Assembly (NCBI GenBank): GCA_025558095.1
Contig: JAIVFI010000031.1
Location: 62,001-126,000 of the forward strand
From: Hyaloraphidium curvatum
Taxonomy: Eukaryota > Monoblepharomycota > Hyaloraphidiomycetes > Hyaloraphidiales > Hyaloraphidiaceae
Reading direction: 5' to 3'
Length of the DNA stretch: 64,000 bases
Made by a program: the position numbers and the translations under genes. Of this stretch, positions 20,515-29,081 are shown piece after piece. Below the pieces are notes generated by a model. The model ran no database searches. It saw only the letters and a list, made by a program, of their open reading frames with translations, and was not told where the DNA came from. Position 1 is the first letter of the stretch, and every line of letters begins with the position of its first letter.

Positions 20515-21440
20515 CTAGGTGCACCCCGGTGTTTTAACGGCCACGTTGGGGGCCCTGCAGCTGCCTGCGATGTCCCAAACCCACTGGGGATGACGGACAG
20601 GATGGCGGTAAAAGCATGCCCGGCGGCGCAGAAGGATACAACCCACCACGACGGGTCCGATCTTCTGGCAGGTTTTCGAAGAGAAGACGAGGTTGGAGTT
20701 GGAGTCGATAACGCAGGCGAAGTAGCTGCTGCACTTCTTCACGTCGCCAAAGTCGCCGACGCTCGGGCATGTGAAGTACTTGTTGTCGCACCTGGTGCCA
20801 TCGTAACCTGCATTGCACGTGCTGCAAAAGGCCACGGTTCCACTACCTCGTCCGGGAGCTCCCGCCCCGTACCGGCTCACCAGGAGTAGAACGGGGCCAC
20901 GTTCCGGACGGTGCAGACTCCGTTCGCACCGCAGATGTTCTGCGCGCAGTAATTGATCCTAGTACCGCAGTCTGCTCCGAGCCGGCGGGATGAGGGTCGG
21001 AACCCGGGCCGCTCCATCAGAACTCACTGTCCCCACCCCAGGGCGCCGAGCAGCTGCAGGTGTAGGCCGTGGGCGATGTCTTGGTGCAGGTGCCGTTGTT
21101 CTGGCACGGCGATGAGCTACACGGGTCGGGTTCGTCGGCCGTTGCCTGCGCGGCGGGTCGGTCACTTGGACCAGGCGGAGATTGGCGAGGGCCCCACTGC
21201 GTAGCGGCGGTACAGGTCGGGCAGCCCAGCGTATGCCACGCAGGAAACGTGGCCCTCGCGTGCGGTCCCGTATTCGCAGAACTCGGTGCCGGCGCACTCC
21301 GCGCAGCTGCGGCGGTAGCGGACCGAGTGGCCGTCGCCGTCGCCAGAAACGGGGCGCGCTGCCGGTGCCGCTCCGGCCGGGGTCGAGGCGATCGCGGCGG
21401 CGACAAGGACAAAGAACAGGACGGCCGAGAGCGGACGCAT
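20515..21440 (-). CDS. secreted protein with EGF-like modules and a chitin-binding (peritrophin-like) module
   Basis: Four exons on the minus strand: 21440-21198, 21145-21028, 20971-20881, 20821-20515 (252 aa). Introns are 52, 56 and 59 nt. A signal peptide (MRPLSAVLFFVLVAAAIAST) leads into CAECAGTEFCEYG, SCVAYAGLPDLYRRYA, the same module as in the gene at 17138. Two EGF-like units follow: DPCSSSPCQNNGTC with TYTCSC-type spacing, and CGTRINYCAQNICGANGVC ending TCNAGYDGTRC. The C-terminal part FTCPSVGDFGDVKKCSSYFAC with a later SKTC resembles the Cys/aromatic pattern of CBM14 chitin-binding domains. A 63-nt stretch at its end (GTGGGT...CCCAG, near 20570-20632) may be a further intron; it is a multiple of three. 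An extracellular glycan-binding role is inferred. Confidence 0.7.
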
Positions 21441-21859
21441 CGGAAGGATGGGGGGGAAGAGAAGCAGATTTGGATCGGCGGCGCAATTCTCAGCTTGGTA
21501 GGGACCTGGGTGCCTTCCGCACGGCGCACAGGGGGAAAAGATCATTTACGCCGCCCCGCGAGCGGACGGCGCACGGTCGGAAGCGAGTCACTTGATCAAA
21601 CTGACGGCGTAAGTGGACAAATCCTCGGCATCGTGCGGCGGCCGGCTTGCGGGAGCAATTGTGTCTATCATGTCCGACATCCGCTGCGGCCGAGGCGCAG
21701 TCCCATGCCGGCAACGCCTCGACCTTGAACCATCTTGGGAGAAGCACCCAGCACTGTCGCAGGAGCCAGGGCTCGCCGGCATAGAGGATGTACGTCGTAC
21801 CTCGATCGGCTGCGTGCCGCACGATCCGCCCTGTACCCTGCATTGTCAGGAGAAGCCGT
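21441..21859. other. intergenic, no gene seen
   Basis: Between the EGF/chitin-binding gene start and the pseudogene. No motif is recognised on either strand. Confidence 0.45.
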
Positions 21860-22231
21860 GGGAGGCGTGCCGCCAATGCAGTACGTGCCGGTCTTGCAGG
21901 CCGATTTGTTTAGCGACGGTACAGGTGGCGCGCTCTGGGGTAGCTGAAACGGGCAAGAGATTCCACGGTGCCGGGGTAGGCCGCTTCTACTCCTGCGGTT
22001 CGCAACCGCCGCACTCCTCTACGAAGCGCACGTTCTCGGCATCCTGGTCGGCGGGCTTGCCGATGGCGACCTCGATGCCGAGGCCGGTGGTGGGCACCCC
22101 GGCGGCGGGCCTGCGCGGCACCGATCGCGCGGCGTCAGCACGGGGACGCGGACGGCACGCTAGCCGCGGACCCACCGGGCGAGCACGGCGAAGAGCGCCA
22201 ACGGCACGAGTGTTATGAGGGTGACCTTCAT
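21860..22231 (-). pseudogene. pseudogene copy of the PAN-like secreted gene
   Basis: The start at 22231 (MKVTLITLVPLALFAVLAR) and the first intron match the gene at 17138. The mature start is preserved (GIEVAIGKPADQDAENVRFVEECGGCEPQE). A TAG then falls where the parent has Tyr-Cys, after loss of a few bases. Downstream the parent sequence is still traceable out of frame (tctcttgcc, agctacccc, cgccacctgta, aagaccg-cacgtactgc) to about 21860. The PAN and final modules are missing. Confidence 0.85.
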
Positions 22232-22384
22232 TTTGCTGCCCAAGTTATGGACTGTGCTGGGTCCCCCGATTTGCTGGGGATGCACCCCAACGCCCACGTG
22301 GGAGGATTCGCCGTGCGCGGCAGTCCCCAAACGACATTCACGGCGCCGATCCGCCCGCGCCAGCGGATCGAAGGGGAGGCCAGG

Positions 22385-22455
22385 TACCGTGCCCGGACGC
22401 GGACGGCGTGCCGGTCGGCAACGTAAGAGGATCGTACAACAACCTTCACTCGTGA
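22385..22455 (+). pseudogene. second thiL 3'-end scrap
   Basis: It aligns with the last 70 bp of thiL: gacgcggacggcgtgccggtcggc, then tcgtacaacaac and actcgtgatca. No frame survives. It abuts the retroelement fragment. Confidence 0.75.
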
Positions 22456-22500
22456 TCAGATCTCTATCACAGGCGCTGAGCGCCCCCCAACCCCGATACA

Positions 22501-23394
22501 TCACGTCACGCCATATACATTGAATTCGGGGAAGAGGGGAGGGGTTAGATGTCCGCCGAGCTGCCGGGTACAGGCTTCCTTGAACCTGTTCATAAGCTGT
22601 TGGCAACCCAGTACGCGCCCCCGCTGAACAACGGCGCGCAGACGGCCGGTCTGGCGGGCCATGAGACCATCGACATCCCAGTCTTTGCCGTCGGATTTGG
22701 TGCGCGGGGGAGAGATCTCTCGAGACCAAACACGGAGCTGTTCGTCCGCCGCGTCGTGCAGGCGGCCGAAGGTCGAGACCGCAAACCAAACGAGGTTGTG
22801 CACGGGGGGATCGGGAACGTAGAACTGGTTGGCAAGGGCCGTCGCCTTCTTCTGAACAGCGCGGCGCAGGAGCGAGGTCTCGTTGCGGGAGTCCGTCGAG
22901 CGCGAGGCCGTGACGCTGGGGGTAACAACGGTGGCGTCGACGAGGTCAGAACGAGCGCCCACGCGGCGGATAACGATGGCGGTCGAGGTTTTCCCGATGT
23001 CCAGGGCTCGTGCAAGTGTGGTGTCTTTGGGCACGAACCCATTCTCGAGGTAACAACGATGACGACGGTAGACGACCACGCCACGGGAGGCGAGCTTGTC
23101 CTTGAGCTCATCCGCCAACGCAGATTCAAGCGCGTTGTGCCGCGCAACCTTGCCCATTATCGGGCACGTGAAGGCGTGCAGGAAGTCGGCTCCCCGCGGC
23201 GCAAGGATGCGTGTGACCTGCCTGCCACTGCCGTCGTCGACAGTGCACCCGAGCGGGCAGAGCATCTGCGATGGTAGGGCCGAGAGCCAAGGGGCAGGGA
23301 GACCGAGGTCGGTACAGATGTTCAGCTGACTCGTGATCAACAAGTTGTGGACTTCCCACTTGATTCGCCGAGCGGGACCGACTCACCGATCGGG
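22501..23394 (-). mobile_element. retrotransposon-like protein fragment (C-terminal region of a non-LTR-type polyprotein)
   Basis: An open minus-strand frame without an ATG at its head ends at 22501. It contains MLCPLGC, ILAPRGADFLHAFTCPIMGKVARHNALESALADEL, VVVYRRHRCYLENGFVP and RSDLVDATVVTPSV. The pattern H-x-F-T-C-P...RHNAL...LADELK...ASRG...DLVDATVVTP is what follows the reverse transcriptase in many non-LTR-type elements: a Cys/His knuckle, then an RHDA/LAD segment. No reverse transcriptase or endonuclease domain is present in the window, so this is a 5'-truncated, dead insertion. Family assignment is from pattern memory only. Confidence 0.6.
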
Positions 23395-23794
23395 CGGCAA
23401 GTTATTCGATCTCTTCGAGGCCCCGGCCAACGACAGCGCTTAGCTCATCCGCATCGCCGTTTCACGATCTATTCTCCACGGCAACTACGTCTGTACGTCC
23501 CGCCCCGCTCTTGGATTCCCGTTGTCGTTGGGCCTTTGAGCCGGCCCTGTCTGCCCTTTGGGTGCACTGTTTCACCGCACGCAGGCAGGAGTGACCGCAC
23601 GTCTGTTCGTGCTGCACCGTCTTACCGCTCGGGCCCATCGGAGGCGGAAAGCGTCCTTGCGCGAATCGGAAGACTCCGACCACACCTTCCTCCGGAGGCG
23701 CGAATCGTGCCACACCGGCCTCCGGCAGCTCGCAGATATCCATTAAGCGGCAATTGTCCACGACCGAGGGCGCATCGGACCTCCGCCGCCCGCG
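23395..23794. other. 5' flank of the THI5-like gene, duplicated upstream
   Basis: Its right half (about 23600-23794) is homologous to 15050-15251, with indels (ggccgcatcg/ggcccatcg, tccggcag, cagatatccat, ggcaattgtccacgaccgag). It therefore belongs to the duplicated block and should contain the promoter. Confidence 0.6.
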
Positions 23795-24820
23795 ATGTCC
23801 CCCCCCGCGACGCCGATCCGAGTCGCCCTCGACTGGACGCCCAACACGCTCCACTCCGGGTTCTTCGTCGCCCTCGACCGCGGGCTGTACGCCGCGGCCG
23901 CCCTTGACGTGTCGCTCGTTTCGCCGGCCGAGGACGCGTACAAGGTGTCCCCGGCCAGGAAGCTCGCCGCCGGGGATGCGGACTTTGCCGTCGCGCCGAG
24001 CGAGACGGCCATCGCCTACGCGCTGCTGCCCAAGGACAAGGGGCTGCCGCGGCTGACCGCCGTCGCCGCCCTGGCGCAAAAGGACACGAGCGCCGTCGTC
24101 GTCCGCTCCTCGTCGGGGATCGAGCGGCCGGCGCACCTGGACGGCAAGAGCTACGCGTCGTATAACGCACGGTTCGAGGGGCACATCGTCCGCGCCCTCG
24201 TGCGCGCCGATGGAGGAAAAGGGGACGTGCAGGAGGTGTTCCCGCCGCGGCTGGGGATCTGGGACACCGTCCTGAACGGGGAGGCCGATTCGACGTGGGT
24301 GTTTTTGCCGTGGGAGGGAGTGCAGGCGCGCCGGGCGGGGAAGGATCTGCGGGCGTTCGGGGTGGAGGGAGCGGGGGTGCCGTACGGGTACACGCCGATC
24401 TTGCTGGCGCGGCACGGGGATCTGGAGGGGGCAAAGGCGGAGGCATTGAAGAGGTTCATGGAGGCGACGGCGGAGGGGTACAGGATCGCGGCGGCGGATC
24501 CCGGGGCGGTCGCGGCCGCGCTGGCCAAGGTGCCGGAGCTGGCGGGGCAGGAGGAGTTCCTGGCCGAGAGCATGGCGGAGCTCGCGCCAGCGGTGCTCAA
24601 CGGTGCCGGCAAGTGGGGCGTAATGGAGGAAGCCCGCTGGGCGGCATTCCTCGGCTGGTTGGGGAAGGAGGGGCTGCTAACGGCCCCGGGGGCGCGTGGT
24701 GGTAAAGCGGTCGGGGTGCCCCTCGAGGGATCGAGCCATGGGGCCGAGGAGGTGGTGACGCTGTCGGTGCCGGTGCCGTTGCGGGCCGCCGACCTCTTCA
24801 CGAACAGTCTCCTGATTTGA
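23795..24820 (+). CDS. THI5/NMT1-like (SsuA/THI5 family) protein
   Basis: A single exon of 341 aa. The start IRVALDWTPNTLHSGFFVALDRGLY matches the THI5/NMT1 signature, found both in eukaryotic HMP-P synthases and in bacterial ABC-type pyrimidine- or sulfonate-binding proteins. AAGDADFAVAPSETAI and NARFEGHIVRALV are further family segments. The canonical Cys-rich iron motif of yeast THI5 (CCCFC) is not seen, and there is no signal peptide. The protein may therefore be a cytosolic pyrimidine-phosphate enzyme or a binding-protein derivative. Its block neighbour thiL points to thiamine metabolism. A truncated copy is at 15252. Confidence in the family is high, in the exact reaction low. Confidence 0.8.
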   Translation: MSPPATPIRVALDWTPNTLHSGFFVALDRGLYAAAALDVSLVSPAEDAYKVSPARKLAAGDADFAVAPSETAIAYALLPKDKGLPRLTAVAALAQKDTSAVVVRSSSGIERPAHLDGKSYASYNARFEGHIVRALVRADGGKGDVQEVFPPRLGIWDTVLNGEADSTWVFLPWEGVQARRAGKDLRAFGVEGAGVPYGYTPILLARHGDLEGAKAEALKRFMEATAEGYRIAAADPGAVAAALAKVPELAGQEEFLAESMAELAPAVLNGAGKWGVMEEARWAAFLGWLGKEGLLTAPGARGGKAVGVPLEGSSHGAEEVVTLSVPVPLRAADLFTNSLLI

Positions 24821-25175
24821 TCACGACCAGAGGGCGAGGAGCACTTGCGGGAGGCTCTTCGTGCCCGGTGTGCACTGCCCTGCGGCAGGCCCGTGACAGT
24901 GGCTGTGGCAGCCTGGCCCGGCTCCGGAGCCGAGCGGGCCAGCCGCGGATGGAGAGCAGACGACAGGACCGGACAGTGGGAGCAAGGCGCTGGATGAAGG
25001 AAATTCGGAACCGGTAGATTTGCCTCGCAGGGCGACAATTTGCATCGGCGGCAAGTGAGTCAAGGACGGAAAATCGGTGGACCCTCCCGAAAACACCGCC
25101 TCCGCCACACACTATTGTGACTCCACTCCTCCGAGCTCGCTGAATCAAACTCGCACAATCGCACCGCACACGAAA
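24821..25175. other. intergenic, no gene seen
   Basis: Between the THI5-like gene and the surface-protein fusion gene. It probably holds the promoter of the latter. Nothing else is recognised. Confidence 0.5.
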
Positions 25176-27884
25176 ATGACCTTTCCACCAGTTAAAGCGG
25201 TGGTTCTTTTATTGGCGCTCGCGCTCTGCGCGCCCCCGGCCACCCCGTTCCCCGCCGAACGCGCCGTCCAATTGGCCGCCGCGCCGGCGTGCTGCTTGGG
25301 CTGCGGCACCGGTCCCGCGCCGTGCTGGTGGGTGCATCTCTCCTTGCGTGTTCTCCAATGCATGGCTGACAGCGAGCGTCCACTCCAGCTGCCCGGCGCG
25401 CCCGCGCACTGTGACGAGGACGGCGTTCCGGACGAGGACCCTCACGCGGACGGTGACTCCGGCGGCGACGGGGCGACTCGCCGGGCGCCACAGTGCGCGC
25501 GGGCTGCTCGATGAACGGGACGTCGTGCCGGAACCTGCGGGCTTCGCCTCGCCCGACGAGCCGCCCGTTTCTGCCGACGGCGCCGAAGTCGGCTCCCACC
25601 AATCCCGCTTGGCCCAGGACGAAATCCCAAATGCCGACAGCTCCGACACCTTCCTCGGCCTTTTCCCCCGCAACCTGTGCCCGCCCTGCCCCGCCGGCAT
25701 CGCCCCCGCCGCCCCCGGCGCCCGCGCCAAGCGCTACTGCTGCCCCGCCCGGCGCACATCGACCCGCTTCCTCTCGCGCACGCGGACGCGCACCGTCACG
25801 CGGACCGTGCGGCCGACGTACACGTTGTCGCTGAGGTTGTTTGCGGACAGGGACGGAAACGGGCGGTACGACCCCGGGGTGGACGCGCCGGCTGCCGGCC
25901 TGCGGATCGTCGCTGGGCCGGTGCCCTCGGCTAGGCTTGCCCTGGGGGGATGCCCTGCCGAGGCGGTCTTTGACGTCACTACCGATGATCACGGTGTCGC
26001 GGTAGCGACCTGCCTGGGTATGCCGCCGCGCTCGCTATTGATCGCTTGGCGAGGGGGGTGCGCTGCGCTGGCTACGGTCGCTTGGCCGTTCCCGAGCTTT
26101 GGCTTTTCCCTGGACGTCGATGCGGTGGGTTCCATTGTCTGCCGTTGCTCGGTGGAAGGCTGATCCGATGCTCTTTCCAGTCGGGCGTGATGCCGCGGAC
26201 CTCGACCGCTCCGCCGGCGGCGACCACAGAGGCGATCAGCACGTCACGGACCGCGACACCTGTCCAAGTATTGAGCACCGGCACCGCCAGCGTATCTTCG
26301 ACGTCCGTCACGCAAACTGCGAGCATCACATTGCACTCTGCGACCCCGAGCAGCACCTCGTACACCCCCAGCACGTCGTCGGAAACGCAAACGTCCGAGA
26401 AGCAGACCCCCAGCAGCACCACGCACACTGCCAGCACTTCGTCGCCGGCGCAGACGACGGAGACTCAGACGCTCAGCAGCACCTCGGAGACGGTCACTTC
26501 TTCCACCTCGCGGACGCGCAGCACGACATCCGAGTCGCTCACCTCCTCCACCTCCACCTCCTCTTTCACGAGCACCACCTCCACCCTTTCCCAGACGACC
26601 GCCTCGTGCGTCCCCAAGTCATGCTTCGACCAAAGCTTCGAATGCGGCGCCGCGACCGACGGTTGCGGCTCCCCGATCGACTGCGGCGGCTGCCCATACT
26701 CTGCCGAGCAATGCGAGTCGAACCATTGCACGTACCCCCGCGCCTCGTGCGCCGCCGGCTCCGAGACCACGCTGCGGGGCGTCGTGCGCGCCCCCAACGG
26801 CGCCGACCCCGTCGCCGGGGCTTTCGTCTACGTGCCCCTGGCCACCTTGGATCCCTTCGGCGTCTCGGTGGGGTGCGACAGCTGCGACTACCCGCTCCCG
26901 GGGAATCACTTCGTGCGGACGACCTCGGCATGGGACGGCGCCTTCACCTTGAGCGACGTGCCCTACGGCGCATCCATCCCATTGGTCGTGCAGATCGGCA
27001 AGTGGAGGAGGGTGCTGACCTTTGACGTCCTGGACGGGGACAACTGCACGTCGATCTCCCTGAACCCGCGGCTGCCCCGGAACCAGAACGAGGGCGACAT
27101 CCCGCGCATCGCCGTCGTCTCCGCCGGTTCGGACTACGTCGAGTGCGCCTTCAGGCACATGGGCGTGGACGACTCCGAGTTCGTCTCCCCCTTCCCGGGC
27201 ACCGGGCGGATCCACATCTACACCGGCACCGGCGGCGTTCTGGCTCCCGGGATCTGGCCGGCGACCCCGGAGGTCCAGCTGTGGAGCCAGCTGCACGTCC
27301 TGAAGCAGTACGACATGGTCGTCGTGGGATGCTCGGGGACGGCGGACGAGACCTTCCCCGACGAGCACTCGGGCAAGGTCGCCGAATACCTGGATTCAGG
27401 CGGCCGGCTTTTCATTTCGCACCAGGGTTACCCGTGGCTGAACCGGCCGTCGACCATGATCGCCCCCATGGTGGAATGGGATCCGAACCGGGCCGATCCC
27501 CCCGACGGTTTCGCCACCGTGGACACCAACGCCGCCGGCGGCCCCCAGCTGGCATCCTGGCTCGTTGCCGCCGGCGCGGTCGCGAGCCCCGGCACCCGCG
27601 TCCCCCTCAACAGAATGAGCAACGAGGTGGCCCGCATCGATGCGCCGGCACGCACAGTGCTCCGCGCCAACCTCGGAGGCGGCGCCACGGCCGACGTCGA
27701 TTTCGTCTTCGAGTTCCCGGCGGGCGCGGGGATGCCGTGCGGGCGGGTGCGCTTCGTCCAGTTCCACGCGTACTATTTCGGGAACACGGCAACAAGGTTC
27801 CCCACTGAGTGCCCGACGGGAGCGAGCACGCCGGCGCAAAAGGTGGTGCAGCACATGCTGTACGACCTCGGACGGTGCATTTGA
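25176..27884 (+). CDS. secreted surface protein: SdrD/CnaB-like and Ser/Thr-rich regions fused to a Myxococcota-like C-terminal module
   Basis: Three exons, 25176-25327, 25389-26124 and 26181-27884 (863 aa), with GTGGGT donors. It begins with a signal peptide. The Cys module PACCLGC and the first intron fall at the same place and phase as in the gene at 5299. CPARPRTVTRT, a second Cys motif (LCPPCP, YCCPARR) and an SdrD-like domain (LRLFADRDGNGRYDPGVDAP) follow. A Ser/Thr-rich stretch occupies residues about 297-435. From about residue 439 the protein changes character: SCFDQSFECGAATDGCGSPIDCGGC, a carboxypeptidase-regulatory-like fold (LRGVVRAPNGADPVAGAFVYVP, WDGAFTLSDVPYG), then IGKWRRVLTF, LPRNQNEGDIPRIA and DSGGRLFISHQGYPW. 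From memory this second half resembles secreted proteins of Myxococcota. A fusion following gene transfer is inferred. It is absent from copy A. Confidence 0.85.
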
Positions 27885-28004
27885 TGTGGCGGATGCGCGA
27901 TGGTGCCCCGCTTGTCGCTGCATCCTCGCACGCTTACTTGGAACAACTTGATCCGTGCAGTGTAACACCGTGTCTCAAACACTGAGTCACCCAATATCCC
28001 CAAC

Positions 28005-28997
28005 ATGGCAGAGCCGCACGCCGCCGTCCCGGCAAAGCAGCCGCTCGGCGAGTTCGAGCTCATTTCCAAGTACTTCACGCGCCCCGCCCGCCGCGCGGTG
28101 CTCGGTGTCGGCGACGACTGCGCGCTGCTCGCCCCCCGCCCCGGGCGGCACCTCGCCGTGTCAACCGACATGCTGGTTTCCGGCCGGCACTTCTTCCCCG
28201 ACGTCGACCCCGAACGGCTCGGGAAAAAGTGCCTCGCGGCGATTCTCAGCGACCTCGCTGCGTGCGGCGCCGAACCCCTCGCGTTTACGCTGGCGATTTC
28301 CATCCCCGAACCCGACGAGGCCTTCCTCGCCGCCTTTGCGCGCGGGCTGGTGTCCGCCGCCGATTCGCACGACATCGAGCTCGTCGGCGGCGACACCACA
28401 AAAGGCCCGCTCGCGATCTGCATCACCGTGCTCGGCGACGTGCCGATCGGCGCCGCGCTCCTCCGCTCCGGTGCCGGGCCGGGGGACGACATCTGGGTCA
28501 GCGGGGTGCTGGGAGATGCCCGCCTCGCGCTCGACTCCATGCGCGGATTGCTCCCCTTGGGGGGGCGCGAGCTCGACGCCGTGGGGCCGGCGCTGGAGAC
28601 GCTCGAGCCGCGGATCGCGCTGGGCGTCGCGCTCCGCGGCACCGCCACCTCCGCGATCGACCTCTCGGACGGGCTGTTCGGCGACCTCGCGCACATCCTC
28701 GAGCGATCGGCCGTCGGAGCGACCGTGGTTTTCGACTCGATTCCGCGGAGCGACGTGCTCGCCGCACAGCCCGCGAACGTGCAGAAGACCTGCGTGCTCT
28801 CGGGCGGGGATGACTACGAGCTGCTGTTCACGGCCAGCCCCGAATCCATCGACACCGTGCTGGAGGCAGGGCGGACGGCAAAAATGGCATTGACGAGGAT
28901 CGGGCGGATCGAGGCCGAGGGCGGCCTGCGGGTCGTGGACGCGGATGGCGTGCCGATCGGCGACGTCGGAGGCTCGTACAACCACTTTCGCCCGTGA
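28005..28997 (+). CDS. thiL: thiamine-monophosphate kinase, bacterial ThiL type (copy B)
   Basis: A single exon of 330 aa with the full ThiL motif set (VGDDCALL, TDMLVSGRHFF, GGDTTKG, SDGLFGDLAHI, GGDDYELLF). Compared with copy A, the first 240 codons and 40 bp of 5' flank are virtually identical, whereas the last 90 codons differ often (VFDSIPRSDVL here, VADQIPRSAVL in A). It follows the surface fusion gene by 120 bp and precedes the membrane protein gene by 85 bp, all on the plus strand. The close spacing does not imply an operon in this eukaryote, though a compact promoter must lie within the shared 5' flank. Confidence 0.92.
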   Translation: MAEPHAAVPAKQPLGEFELISKYFTRPARRAVLGVGDDCALLAPRPGRHLAVSTDMLVSGRHFFPDVDPERLGKKCLAAILSDLAACGAEPLAFTLAISIPEPDEAFLAAFARGLVSAADSHDIELVGGDTTKGPLAICITVLGDVPIGAALLRSGAGPGDDIWVSGVLGDARLALDSMRGLLPLGGRELDAVGPALETLEPRIALGVALRGTATSAIDLSDGLFGDLAHILERSAVGATVVFDSIPRSDVLAAQPANVQKTCVLSGGDDYELLFTASPESIDTVLEAGRTAKMALTRIGRIEAEGGLRVVDADGVPIGDVGGSYNHFRP

Positions 28998-29081
28998 TCA
29001 ACGTGTTCAGGACTTGATTTTGCTTGGGTGACGAACCGAGGGAATAAGGAATGTTCCGATTCCTCGCGCTGACCAGACACG

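Noticed and set aside
26046-27884. A separate gene starting at 26046
   Set aside because: The in-frame start lies in an intron (26125-26180) or just before it. Phase and the GTGGGT/AG ends join this exon to the SdrD-like exon upstream.
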